Assembly: GCA_900753315.1 (NCBI GenBank)
Contig: CAADYP010000003.1
Span: forward strand, 1 to 64,000
DNA: 64,000 nucleotides
Reading direction: 5' to 3'
Source: Clostridia bacterium
GTDB taxonomy: Bacteria > Bacillota > Clostridia > Christensenellales > UBA1242
The notes under the pieces were generated by a model. That model did not search any database. It saw only the letters and a list, made by a program, of their open reading frames with translations, and was not told the origin of the DNA. A program made the translations under genes and the position numbers. Of the stretch, positions 15,693-24,198 are shown piece after piece. Within the stretch, counting starts at the first letter, position 1. Each line of letters starts with the position of its first letter.

Positions 15693-16985
15693 ATGTTTAA
15701 AACTCTCGTAAATGCTTTTAAAATAAAAGATTTGAGAAAGAAAATCTTGTGGACCTTGGGACTTCTTATTCTTTTTAGAGTGGGTTGTGCTTTGGTTTGC
15801 CCAGGATTTAATTTAGCAGACGCAATGAAGGACAAAACTACTGGAACATCATTTTTCTCTTTAATGAATTTGCTTTCTGGTGATGCTTTGTCAAATGGTT
15901 CTATTCTTGCACTTGGTGTTTCGCCTTATATTACTGCTTCAATTGTCATTCAATTGTTGACTGTGGCAATTCCTTCTTTGGAAAGATTGTCAAAACAAGG
16001 TGAAGACGGAAGAAGAAAAATCAACTTTTACACTCGTATTTGCGCTTTGGTTCTTGCACTTGCACAGGCAATAGGAATTGTCTTGTCTTTTAAAGATAAA
16101 CTCGACACAAGAATCGACTTGCCTTTATGGTTAATTGCCACTGGTGTTGTGTTGATTTTGACGGCAGGCGGAATGTTTACTGTTTGGCTTGGCGAAAAAA
16201 TCACTAAACTTGGTATCGGAAATGGAATGAGCCTTTTGATTTTCGTAGGTATCCTTTCTTCTGCTGGTTCTGGTATCTCTAGTGCAATTTCTCAAGTTGG
16301 AGAAAACATTGAAAATCTTTGGATGATTATCATCTACTTGGCAGCATTGGTATTGATTTTTGGACTTATTGTCTTTATTGATTCTTCTGAAAGAAGAGTT
16401 GGTGTAAAATATGCAAAACAAATCAAAGGTAGAAAAATGTATGGTGGACAAGATACGTTCATTCCAATCAAATTGAACGCATCTGGCGTTATGCCAATCA
16501 TCTTTGCTACTTCACTTTTGACTTTGCCACAACTCATTATGAGTATTTTCTGGCCAGAGTCAGAAGCATATTATTGGTATCAAACTTACATGGGCACAAG
16601 TTCATGGGTTTATATCGTGTTGCTTGCTGTTTTGATTCTTGCATTTGCATTCTTCTATGCTCAAATTACATTTGACACAGATGACATTTCAAGACGTATG
16701 CAACAACAGGGTGGGTTTATTCCAGGTATTAGACCAGGAAAAACAACATCTGACTATTTGAGAAAAATCTCAAAAAGAATCACTCTTTTTGGTGCAGTAT
16801 TCTTGGCATTTATTGCTTTGGTTCCATCACTTGCATTCAAGGCAATTGATGATGCCACTTTGGCAACTTTGATTAACGCATTCAGCACAACTGGTCTTAT
16901 GATTATTGTTTCTGTTGCTTTGGAATTTGACAAAGGGCTTGAAGCACAAATGCTTATGAGAAACTACAAAGGATTTTTGAACTAA
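15693..16985 (+). CDS. secY: Protein translocase subunit SecY
   Basis: The central channel of the Sec translocon in the cytoplasmic membrane. The 430-residue protein has ten predicted membrane helices, the family block GVSPYITASIVIQLL in helix 2, and the cytoplasmic loops that contact SecA and the ribosome (for example DDISRRMQQQGGFIPGIRPG). Start ATG 15693 follows AGGAG. It lies in the spc part of the operon, as is usual. Confidence 0.97.
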   Translation: MFKTLVNAFKIKDLRKKILWTLGLLILFRVGCALVCPGFNLADAMKDKTTGTSFFSLMNLLSGDALSNGSILALGVSPYITASIVIQLLTVAIPSLERLSKQGEDGRRKINFYTRICALVLALAQAIGIVLSFKDKLDTRIDLPLWLIATGVVLILTAGGMFTVWLGEKITKLGIGNGMSLLIFVGILSSAGSGISSAISQVGENIENLWMIIIYLAALVLIFGLIVFIDSSERRVGVKYAKQIKGRKMYGGQDTFIPIKLNASGVMPIIFATSLLTLPQLIMSIFWPESEAYYWYQTYMGTSSWVYIVLLAVLILAFAFFYAQITFDTDDISRRMQQQGGFIPGIRPGKTTSDYLRKISKRITLFGAVFLAFIALVPSLAFKAIDDATLATLINAFSTTGLMIIVSVALEFDKGLEAQMLMRNYKGFLN

Positions 16986-17024
16986 TTTGTTTACAACACT
17001 TACAATATGAAAGGAGTAAATTAT

Positions 17025-17645
17025 ATGAATATCATATTGCTGGGTGCTCCGTTTTCTGGGAAGGGGACGCTTGCAAGAGCACTTGTTAAAGATTTTGATC
17101 TTACACAAATATCTACTGGCGACCTCTTTCGTGAAAATGCAAAAAATGGAACAGACCTTGGCAAACTTGCAAAAAGTTATATGGACAAGGGACAACTTGT
17201 TCCGGACAGTGTTACAATTTCTATGCTTAAAGAACGTATTTCAAAGGACGATTGTAAAAATGGATTTATTCTAGATGGATTTCCAAGAACAATCGAACAA
17301 GCGAAAGCGCTTGAAAGCATTGCAAAAGTTGATACTGTGATACAATTGGACGTTTCGTTTGATGTTATCAGACGCAGATGTTTAGGCAGAAGAACATGCA
17401 GTAAATGTGGTGAAATTTACAACACTTCTACCTATGATAAAACTACTTGCAAACTTTGCGATTCACCACTTTTCCAAAGAGATGACGACAATTTGGAATC
17501 GTTAAACAATCGTCTGGAAGTTTATGAAAAAGTTACGACACCACTTATAAACTTCTACGCTGATAAGTTGTTTGTTGTCAAAGGCGAAGATAAACCTGAA
17601 GACACTTACAAAACTGTTGAAAACTTTTTGAGAGGGAGGATTTAA
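17025..17645 (+). CDS. adk: Adenylate kinase with altered P-loop
   Basis: Converts AMP and ATP to two ADP. The 206-residue protein has the long form with a lid zinc site (CSKC near residue 126 and CKLC near 146), TGDLFR for AMP binding, and DGFPRT. The P-loop reads GAPFSGKGT, where the family almost always has GxPGAGKGT; the glycine to phenylalanine change is unusual, though the GK pair is kept. ATG 17025 follows AAGGAG by eight bases. Two bases lie between its stop and map's start codon. Confidence 0.95.
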   Translation: MNIILLGAPFSGKGTLARALVKDFDLTQISTGDLFRENAKNGTDLGKLAKSYMDKGQLVPDSVTISMLKERISKDDCKNGFILDGFPRTIEQAKALESIAKVDTVIQLDVSFDVIRRRCLGRRTCSKCGEIYNTSTYDKTTCKLCDSPLFQRDDDNLESLNNRLEVYEKVTTPLINFYADKLFVVKGEDKPEDTYKTVENFLRGRI

Positions 17646-17646
17646 G

Positions 17647-18417
17647 TTGATTCAAAAGACACCTGCGGAAATAGTATTGATAAAGAAAGCATGTGAAATT
17701 ACACGTGATGCACTTATCTATGCAAAAGCCTTGATTAAACCAGGAGTTTCTACATTTGATATTGACAAATCTATAGAAAAGTTTATAATAGAGAGTGGTG
17801 GTTCGCCTGCTTGTTTGGGTTATGAAGGATATCCTGCTGCAACTTGTATTTCAGTCAATGAAATGGTCGTTCATGGTATTCCAAACAAGAACATAATCCT
17901 CAAAGAGGGCGATGTTGTTAGCGTTGACATTGTGGTAGCTTACAAAGGTTATCATGGGGACGCTGCAAGGACTTATCCAGTCGGTGAGATTAATGAAGAA
18001 AAGAAAAAACTTGTCAGAGTTACCAAGGAATGTTTTTTTAAAGGCATTGAGAATGTTCGTATTGGTGACAGACTTGGGAAACTTTCTCATGCTATTCAAA
18101 CTCATGCAGAGAGCAATGGATTCTCGGTTGTCCGTGAACTCTGTGGACATGGAATAGGTCGCAGAATGCATGAAGCACCATCAGTTTTGAACTATGGTAA
18201 AGAAACAGATGGTCCAGTAATTGCAGAAAATGCCGTGCTTGCCATTGAACCAATGATCAATGCAGGTAAAAAAGAAATAGGCATGCTTAGTGATGGTTGG
18301 GGCATCGTAACTCGAGACGGTAAACCATCTGCACACTATGAAAACACAGTTCTTTTCACGAAAAGTGGGCTTGAAATACTTACCTTGGAGACTGACGATG
18401 AGTATTATTCAAGGTGA
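17647..18417 (+). CDS. map: Methionine aminopeptidase, type I
   Basis: Removes the first methionine from new proteins after deformylation. The 256-residue enzyme shows HGIP with the substrate histidine near residue 79, and the metal ligands in VSVDIVVAYKGYHGDAART, ELCGHGIGRRMHEAP, AIEPMI and ENTVLFT. It starts at TTG 17647, with GGGAGG eight bases upstream and no good ATG. The stop overlaps the KOW gene by 20 bases. Confidence 0.96.
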   Translation: MIQKTPAEIVLIKKACEITRDALIYAKALIKPGVSTFDIDKSIEKFIIESGGSPACLGYEGYPAATCISVNEMVVHGIPNKNIILKEGDVVSVDIVVAYKGYHGDAARTYPVGEINEEKKKLVRVTKECFFKGIENVRIGDRLGKLSHAIQTHAESNGFSVVRELCGHGIGRRMHEAPSVLNYGKETDGPVIAENAVLAIEPMINAGKKEIGMLSDGWGIVTRDGKPSAHYENTVLFTKSGLEILTLETDDEYYSR

Positions 18418-18676
18418 TGTCGTAATTGCCACTGCAGGAAAGGAAAAAAATCAGATTTTTGTTGTTCTTGACGCCGATATACATTATTGTTATTTGGTTG
18501 ATGGGAAACGTTTGAAATTGACTAAACCGAAGAAGAAAAGCCTCAAACATGTCCAGAAGGCTTCCAAAATTGGGTTTGATGCGCAGAAACTCAAATCTGG
18601 ACAGGAAAAAGTCAATGCAGAAATACGGAAATTTTTGAAAGAAAGGAGTCTTTATGTCCAAGGAAGATGTAATTGA
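18398..18676 (+). CDS. KOW-domain RNA-binding protein (L14e-like)
   Basis: A 92-residue protein found in many Clostridia between map and infA. It starts MSIIQGDVVIATAGKEKNQI, a KOW-type beta barrel like those of L14e/L24, followed by a lysine-rich segment. The family is thought to bind RNA, possibly the ribosome; the real role is not known. ATG 18398 lies inside map (GGAG nine bases upstream) and its 3' end overlaps infA, so the three are tightly coupled. Confidence 0.88.
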   Translation: MSIIQGDVVIATAGKEKNQIFVVLDADIHYCYLVDGKRLKLTKPKKKSLKHVQKASKIGFDAQKLKSGQEKVNAEIRKFLKERSLYVQGRCN

Positions 18677-18875
18677 ATTTGAAGGAGTGGTTACAGAAGT
18701 TTTGCCAAGTATGACTTTTAAGGTCACACTTTCAAACGGTCACGTTATCACTGCTTATATATCTGGAAAACTTAGACAAAACTTCATTAGAATTATTGAA
18801 GGCGACAAAGTAAAAATCGAAATGAGTCCGTATGACCTCTCTAAAGGTAGAATTACTTGGAGAGAAAAAGGCTAA
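18654..18875 (+). CDS. infA: Translation initiation factor IF-1
   Basis: IF-1 binds the 30S A site during initiation. The 73-residue OB-fold protein has MSKEDVIEFEGVVTE, VLPSMTFKVTLSNGH and the C-terminal KVKIEMSPYDLSKGRI stretch, all typical. AAAGGAG precedes ATG 18654, which lies in the end of the KOW gene. Confidence 0.98.
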   Translation: MSKEDVIEFEGVVTEVLPSMTFKVTLSNGHVITAYISGKLRQNFIRIIEGDKVKIEMSPYDLSKGRITWREKG

Positions 18876-18887
18876 AAGGAGCAAAAA

Positions 18888-19004
18888 ATGAAAGTCAGAG
18901 CATCGGTTAAACCAATGTGTGATAAATGCAAAGTAATTAAGAGAAACGGAAAAGTTATGGTTATTTGCCCAAAGAGTGCAAAACATAAGCAAACACAAGG
19001 TTAA
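18888..19004 (+). CDS. rpmJ: 50S ribosomal protein L36
   Basis: The smallest ribosomal protein, 38 residues, with the zinc ligands CDKC near residue 11, then CPKSAKH near 27. The start MKVRASVKPMC matches the family. AAAGGAG lies seven bases before ATG 18888. It is the zinc-binding form and is placed between infA and rpsM as usual. Confidence 0.97.
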   Translation: MKVRASVKPMCDKCKVIKRNGKVMVICPKSAKHKQTQG

Positions 19005-19026
19005 TTAAAAAGGAGAAAAGAAACAA

Positions 19027-19404
19027 ATGGCAAGAATTGCTGGTGTTGACCTTCCAAGAGAAAAGAGATTGGAATATGGTTTGACTTATATTTATGGAAT
19101 TGGTGTTGAAACTTCTAGAAACATCTGCAAAGAAACAGGAATTTCAATGGACGTTCGTGTTAAAGATTTGACAGAAGATCAAGTTGCTAAACTCCGTAAC
19201 TATATCGAACACAATCTTATGGTTGAAGGTGAACTTAAATCAAAAGTTAGTATGAATATCAAGAAACTCAACGAAATTGGATGCTATCGTGGTATTCGTC
19301 ACAGAAAAGGACTTCCTGTTCGTGGACAAAGCACAAAAAACAATGCAAGAACAAGAAAAGGTCCTAAGAAAATCGTTAGCGGAAGCGCTAAGAAAGGTAA
19401 GTAA
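19027..19404 (+). CDS. rpsM: 30S ribosomal protein S13
   Basis: S13 lies in the head of the 30S subunit and forms inter-subunit bridges. The 125-residue protein has ARIAGVDLPREKRLEYGLTYIYGIG at the start and CYRGIRHRKGLPVRGQST near residue 87, followed by the basic tail NNARTRKGPKK. Length is normal. Confidence 0.98.
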   Translation: MARIAGVDLPREKRLEYGLTYIYGIGVETSRNICKETGISMDVRVKDLTEDQVAKLRNYIEHNLMVEGELKSKVSMNIKKLNEIGCYRGIRHRKGLPVRGQSTKNNARTRKGPKKIVSGSAKKGK

Positions 19405-19415
19405 GAGGTAAGGAT

Positions 19416-19832
19416 ATGGCAAACGTAAAAACAGCTACAACTGCAAAGAAGAAAGCAGTTAAAACCAGAAAAAGAGTAAGTAGAAATATCGAAAAAGGTC
19501 AAGTTCATATCACGACCTCTTTCAACAACAACCTTATCGTGTTTACAGATATGGAAGGTAATGTTATTTCTTCATGTTCATCTGGGAGACTTGGACTTAA
19601 AGGTTCCAAAAAGAGTACTCCATTTGCTGCACAAACTTGCGTTGAAACAGCAGGAAAGGTTGCTCTTGACAACGGAATGAAATCTGTTGAAGTGTATGTA
19701 AAGGGACCAGGAAATGGTAGAGAAAGTGCAATTCGTTGTCTTTCTACACTTGGATTCAATGTTACACTTATTAAGGATGTTTCTCCAATCGCTCATAACG
19801 GTTGCAGACCTCCAAAAAGAAGAAGAGTATAA
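19416..19832 (+). CDS. rpsK: 30S ribosomal protein S11
   Basis: S11 forms the platform of the 30S subunit near the E site. The 138-residue protein has a lysine-rich head of about 25 residues, then the core VHITTSFNNNLIVFTDMEGN and the signature VKGPGNGRESAIR, ending in PIAHNGCRPPKRRRV. No anomalies. Confidence 0.98.
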   Translation: MANVKTATTAKKKAVKTRKRVSRNIEKGQVHITTSFNNNLIVFTDMEGNVISSCSSGRLGLKGSKKSTPFAAQTCVETAGKVALDNGMKSVEVYVKGPGNGRESAIRCLSTLGFNVTLIKDVSPIAHNGCRPPKRRRV

Positions 19833-19847
19833 AAGGAGAAATGAAAA

Positions 19848-20468
19848 ATGGCAAGAACTATTGAACCTGATTGCCGTCAATGCAGAAGAGAAGGACGCAA
19901 ACTTTTCCTTAAAGGTGAAAGATGTACTTCTAAAAAATGTGCTATGGAAAGAAGACCAGTTATCCCTGGACAACATGGTGCATCAAGAAAGAGAGTTACA
20001 GAATACGGACTTCAACTTCGTGAAAAGCAAAAAGTTAAGAGAATGTACGGTATATTGGAAAAACAATTTAGAAAATATTATGAAGATGCTGTAAGAATGA
20101 AGGGTGTTACAGGTGCAAACATGTTGTCCCTTATTGAAAGAAGACTTGATAATGTTGTTTATCGTATGGGTATTGGAGCATCAAGAGCTGAATGTCGTCA
20201 AATCGTTAACCATGGACACATCTGTGTAAATGGAAAACGTGTAAATATTGCTTCATACAGAGTAAATGTTGGCGATGTTATTACAATCAAAGAAAGCAAA
20301 CAAGAACTTGAAATGTTTAAAGACCTCAAGGGAATGAAGATTGTTATGCCAAAATGGTTGGAATTTAACACAGAAACTTTGACAGGAAAAGTTGTTGCTC
20401 TTCCAGTTAGAGAAGATATTGACACTGACATCAAGGAACAACTCATCGTTGAATTGTATTCAAGATAA
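19848..20468 (+). CDS. rpsD: 30S ribosomal protein S4, zinc type
   Basis: S4 starts 16S assembly and helps decoding. The 206-residue protein keeps four cysteines near the N-terminus (CRQC, C.SKKC), a zinc-binding form, and an S4 RNA-binding domain around residues 96-160 with RLDNVVYRMGIGASRAECRQ. S4 autoregulates the alpha operon in several bacteria. It precedes rpoA. Confidence 0.98.
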   Translation: MARTIEPDCRQCRREGRKLFLKGERCTSKKCAMERRPVIPGQHGASRKRVTEYGLQLREKQKVKRMYGILEKQFRKYYEDAVRMKGVTGANMLSLIERRLDNVVYRMGIGASRAECRQIVNHGHICVNGKRVNIASYRVNVGDVITIKESKQELEMFKDLKGMKIVMPKWLEFNTETLTGKVVALPVREDIDTDIKEQLIVELYSR

Positions 20469-20486
20469 TATTAGGGGGATTTTAAT

Positions 20487-21440
20487 ATGATGGAAATGGA
20501 AAAGCCTAGAATCACTTGTGAAGAAACAGATGGTGGAAATTTTGCAAGATTTGTTGTAGAACCTCTTGAAAAAGGCTACGGAATCACTCTTGGAAACTGC
20601 ATGAGAAGAACTCTTCTCTCTTCTCTTCCTGGTTCAGCCGTAATCGCTTTCAGAATTGCAGGAGTTGCACATGAATTTTCAACTATTCGTGGAATTGCAG
20701 AAGATGTTGTTGACATCGTTTTGAACTTGAAATGTTTGGCTGTTAAATGCACAAACCAAGACAAAAACTTTATTACTTATTTGAAACTTAGAAAAAACAC
20801 ACCAGGAGAAGTTACTGCTAGAGATTTTGAACCAAACGACCAAGTAGAAATCTTGAACCCAGACCTTCACATTTGCACAATGGACGAAGGTGCAGTGTTT
20901 GATCTTGATGTTATGATTGGAAACGGTCGTGGTTATGTTTCAAGTGAAAACAACAAAAACAAATATGAAGATATTGATTTTATTGCAGTAGATAGCATTT
21001 TCTCACCTGTTAAGAAAGTTAACTTCAATGTTGACGCTACTCGTGTTGGTCAAAGCATTGACTATGACAAATTGACACTTGAAGTAACAACAAATGGAAC
21101 AACTTCAGCAAGAGAAATTGTATCTTTGGCAGGAAAAATCATCAACGAACACGTAAATTTGTTTATCGAACTTTGTTCTCAAATTGGCGATATGTCAATC
21201 TTGGTTTCTAAAGAAGAAGACAAACAAGTGAAACTTATGGAACTTCCTATTGAAGAAATGGACCTTTCAGTTCGTTCTTACAACTGTTTGAAGAGAGCAG
21301 GAATCAACACAATCCAAGATTTACTTAAAAAATCAAAGAGTGATATGTTTAAGGTAAGAAACCTTGGAGCAAAATCTGTTGAAGAAGTTATCCAAAAACT
21401 TGAAAGTTATGGATTTACACTTCGTAAGGATGAAGAGTAG
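20487..21440 (+). CDS. rpoA: RNA polymerase alpha subunit
   Basis: The alpha subunit nucleates RNA polymerase assembly and contacts UP elements and activators. The 317-residue protein has the N-terminal dimerisation domain (FVVEPLEKGYGITLGNCMRR, LLSSLPGSAV) and a C-terminal helix-hairpin-helix domain (MDLSVRSYNCLKRAGINTI, VRNLGAKSVEEV). ATG 20487 follows AGGGGG; ATG 20490 would serve as well. Confidence 0.98.
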   Translation: MMEMEKPRITCEETDGGNFARFVVEPLEKGYGITLGNCMRRTLLSSLPGSAVIAFRIAGVAHEFSTIRGIAEDVVDIVLNLKCLAVKCTNQDKNFITYLKLRKNTPGEVTARDFEPNDQVEILNPDLHICTMDEGAVFDLDVMIGNGRGYVSSENNKNKYEDIDFIAVDSIFSPVKKVNFNVDATRVGQSIDYDKLTLEVTTNGTTSAREIVSLAGKIINEHVNLFIELCSQIGDMSILVSKEEDKQVKLMELPIEEMDLSVRSYNCLKRAGINTIQDLLKKSKSDMFKVRNLGAKSVEEVIQKLESYGFTLRKDEE

Positions 21441-21524
21441 TCTTATGACTCTGGGGTTAACAAACCTCTTATAAATTTGAATTTTATTTAAAACTAGGGC
21501 AAGTGCCCAAAAAGGAGCAAAATT

Positions 21525-22034
21525 ATGGCTAACGATAAATTAGGTAGACCTTCAAAAGAAAGAAATGCAATGCTTCGCGGACAAGTTTCTTCTCTTCTTT
21601 GGAACGGCAAGCTTGAAACAACTTTGGCTAAGGCTAAATCTACAGCAAGACAAGCAGAAAAGATTATCACTCTTGCAGTAAACAGTTATGAAGACAATGT
21701 TAAGGTTGTTAAAGAAATCAAGGGTGCTGATGGCAAGAAGACAAAAACTGAAGTTGTCAATGATGGACCTAAAAAACTTGCAGCAAGAAGAAAAATCATG
21801 AGCTATGTTTATGATTTGCAAGAACAAAGAAAACCAAAAGAATCTATCACAGCATTCAAAGCTCGTATTGAAGGAATCGATCACCCAATCGTTGAAAAGA
21901 TTTTCAATGTATATGCACCAAAGTATGCAGAAAAGACAAAGACAAATGGACAAGGTGGTGGTTATACAAGAATCACAAAACTTGGTCTTCGTCGTGGTGA
22001 TGCAGCTGAAATGGCTATTGTTGAATTGGTGTAA
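21525..22034 (+). CDS. rplQ: 50S ribosomal protein L17 with internal insertion
   Basis: L17 lies near the tunnel exit. The family core is present: KLGRPSKERNAMLRGQVSSLL at the start and GGGYTRITKLGLRRGDAAEMAIVEL at the end. The protein is 169 residues, against about 115-130 in most bacteria; extra residues fall after about residue 58 (a charged stretch with GADGKKTKTE). The 84-base gap after rpoA contains only a GGGC/GCCC hairpin. It is the last gene of the superoperon. Confidence 0.95.
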   Translation: MANDKLGRPSKERNAMLRGQVSSLLWNGKLETTLAKAKSTARQAEKIITLAVNSYEDNVKVVKEIKGADGKKTKTEVVNDGPKKLAARRKIMSYVYDLQEQRKPKESITAFKARIEGIDHPIVEKIFNVYAPKYAEKTKTNGQGGGYTRITKLGLRRGDAAEMAIVELV

Positions 22035-22050
22035 TTTAACAATTTATTAT

Positions 22051-22086
22051 AAAAAATTCTTCCAATATTTTGGGAGATTTTTTATT
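22051..22086 (+). terminator. Terminator of the ribosomal superoperon
   Basis: TTCTTCC and GGGAGA pair (one G-U) with AT flanks, followed by a run of Ts. It lies just after rplQ. Confidence 0.75.
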
Positions 22087-22429
22087 TTAAAATCAATTTT
22101 TATTTAATTATTTTTCTTTATAATTTAATTTTTAAAAAATATAAAAAAATCGATTTATTTTATATTTAATTTATATTTTTATTATTTAATTTAATATTTT
22201 TTTTGATTTCTAAGATATTTTTAAATTTATATAATAAATATTGAGTTTTAATAGGAAAATAGGGAAGAATAATTGATTTTTATATTACATAAATTGATAT
22301 TTTTATTAAAATAAAATACCAATAAATTAAAAAAACTATAAAATTATCAAAAAAATGGGAATTATTTAATCAAAATAATAATAAAAATATATTTTTAATT
22401 AAATGATTTATTAAAAGCGAAAAAAACAA
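22087..22429. other. AT-rich gene-free gap
   Basis: About 340 bases made almost only of A and T, with poly-A and poly-T tracts in phase that may bend the DNA. No gene, tRNA or hairpin with a GC core is visible. There is no clear promoter either, although one must lie here for pnuC. Confidence 0.6.
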
Positions 22430-23224
22430 ATGAAAAAAATTAAAGAATTTTTTGGATATTTTTCAGTATATGAGTATTGCTGGTTTTTCACAATAACAGT
22501 GCTTGCATTTGTCTTTGCTTTTCTCTTCCCAGAAGAAGATGTTGGCGGAGTGAATGGAAAAGTGATTATGGCACTTTACCTTGTTGATGTGTTCAGTAAT
22601 ATTTTGTGTGAGTTGTTGATATCAAAGCAGAGCAAGTGGAACTTTATTGTCTCTCTTGTTGTTGAAGCAACAGAAATTGCAATTTGTATTGTGTGTGCTT
22701 ATAGATTTGCAACTATGGCTACAACAATCTTCTTTTGGATTCCTATTGACATCATAAGTTTTATTATGTGGAATAAACATAAAGAAAAGAATGATGAAAG
22801 AAAGACTGAAGTAAGAAGACTTAAAGGTTGGCAAGAAGTTTTGGTTATAGCAGGCATCGTTGTGTGGACTGCCGTTGTTGGATATATTTTGACATTGATC
22901 GATGTTGAAGATGGAATTTTGTCTGACAATCCACTTATGGAAAAAATTGTTTGCTATATTGATGCATGTTGCAGTGCTGTTGGTGTGGCAAATGGTTTGT
23001 TTATTTTGTTTAGATTGAGAGAACAGTGGATTGCATGGTATATTAGCGCAATTCTTGAAACGGCAATGAACATCATGGCTGGGCAATGGGTTTTGCTTGT
23101 CCTTAAAGCAGGATATCTCACAAACACTACATATGGCTACATAATGTGGACAAAGAGTATTAAAAGTTATGAAGATACTGTTGACGCAAAAATTATGAAA
23201 ATACTGAAAACAGAATTGAAATAG
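22430..23224 (+). CDS. pnuC: PnuC-type nicotinamide riboside transporter
   Basis: An integral membrane protein of 264 residues with about seven membrane helices. The family pattern is seen in NFIVSLVVEATEIAICIV, in the central NGLFILFRLREQWIAWYIS and in YIMWTK at the end. PnuC proteins let nicotinamide riboside or related vitamins (or thiamin in close relatives) enter by facilitated diffusion. The substrate is not certain. The ATG at 22430 lacks a clear Shine-Dalgarno sequence. It ends in its own terminator. Confidence 0.85.
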   Translation: MKKIKEFFGYFSVYEYCWFFTITVLAFVFAFLFPEEDVGGVNGKVIMALYLVDVFSNILCELLISKQSKWNFIVSLVVEATEIAICIVCAYRFATMATTIFFWIPIDIISFIMWNKHKEKNDERKTEVRRLKGWQEVLVIAGIVVWTAVVGYILTLIDVEDGILSDNPLMEKIVCYIDACCSAVGVANGLFILFRLREQWIAWYISAILETAMNIMAGQWVLLVLKAGYLTNTTYGYIMWTKSIKSYEDTVDAKIMKILKTELK

Positions 23225-23251
23225 ATGGGATTTTGCCTATCTATTTTTTTG
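23219..23251 (+). terminator. Terminator of pnuC
   Basis: ATAGATGGG pairs with CCTATCTAT around a short loop, and seven Ts follow. The pnuC stop codon TAG is part of the left arm. Confidence 0.8.
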
Positions 23252-23286
23252 TTTCAAATTTTGTTTTTGTTTGCATATATAAAACT

Positions 23287-24198
23287 ATGTTTGAAGAATT
23301 TGAGAAAAAAGAGAATGATAGTTTAAAAAATTATTCCACTATCAAAATCGGAGGAAATGCAAAAGTTATTGTTTTTCCTAAAAATATCAACGAATTGATA
23401 GAAATTTTGAAAATTATCAAAAAAAACAAGCAAAAATATATTATTTTGGGAAATGGGAGCAATATCCTTTTCCCTGATAAGTTTTTTGAGGGGGTCGTTG
23501 TTTCTTTAAAAAACATTAACCATATTGAAAAGAAAGGAAAGTTTGTCTATGTTGGTGCAGGGGTAAATCTTTTTGCTTTGAATATTTCACTTGCAAACTT
23601 TGGTTTGTCTGGGCTTGAATGGTCTTATGGTATTCCAGCGTCTATGGGCGGATTTGTGATTATGAATGGTGGCTGTTTTGAGCATGAAATTGGAGAGTTT
23701 GTTGAAGAACTTTTGGTTTTAAGAGATGAGAAACTTGAAATTTTAAAGAGAGAAAATTTGTTGTTCGAATATCGAAATTCAAATTTGAGAAAAGAAAAGT
23801 ATATTGTTCTAAGCGTAAAATTGCGATTATTTAAAGAAAAAACACAAAAAATTCGTGAAAAAATGCAATTTTTCTATGATAAAAAGAAAAATAGTCAACC
23901 ATGCGATTTGCCATCGCTTGGCAGTGTGTTTAAAAGAATTGATGCAAAAGAGACAATTTATCCGGCAAAAATTATTGACAACTTGGGGCTAAAAGGTGTT
24001 AGAATAAATGGAGCAGAAATCTCAAAGAAACATGCTGGTTTTATTGTTAATGTTGGTGGAGCAACCTGCCAAGATGTTGTGAGGCTTGTCAAACTTGTCG
24101 AAGAAAAACTTGCACAAGTTGGAGTGTTTCCAGAGAGAGAAATTATTGTTCTGCAAGACAAGGAGAATTGTTGTGAAAGCGGTTATACAAGTGGTTGA
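23287..24198 (+). CDS. murB: UDP-N-acetylmuramate dehydrogenase
   Basis: Reduces UDP-GlcNAc enolpyruvate to UDP-MurNAc in peptidoglycan synthesis, using FAD. The 303-residue protein shows the FAD-binding blocks NYSTIKIGG, LGNGSNIL and SYGIPASMGGFVIMNGG, and the catalytic serine in SLGSVFKR near residue 213. ATG 23287 is the likely start; there is no Shine-Dalgarno sequence, and a TATATA box at 23276 would place the transcription start at or next to the ATG. The 3' end overlaps dtd by 26 bases. Confidence 0.95.
   Translation: MFEEFEKKENDSLKNYSTIKIGGNAKVIVFPKNINELIEILKIIKKNKQKYIILGNGSNILFPDKFFEGVVVSLKNINHIEKKGKFVYVGAGVNLFALNISLANFGLSGLEWSYGIPASMGGFVIMNGGCFEHEIGEFVEELLVLRDEKLEILKRENLLFEYRNSNLRKEKYIVLSVKLRLFKEKTQKIREKMQFFYDKKKNSQPCDLPSLGSVFKRIDAKETIYPAKIIDNLGLKGVRINGAEISKKHAGFIVNVGGATCQDVVRLVKLVEEKLAQVGVFPEREIIVLQDKENCCESGYTSG

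Noticed and set aside
22087..22429. AT-rich tract considered as a replication origin
   Set aside because: No DnaA-box clusters seen and no dnaA or dnaN nearby.
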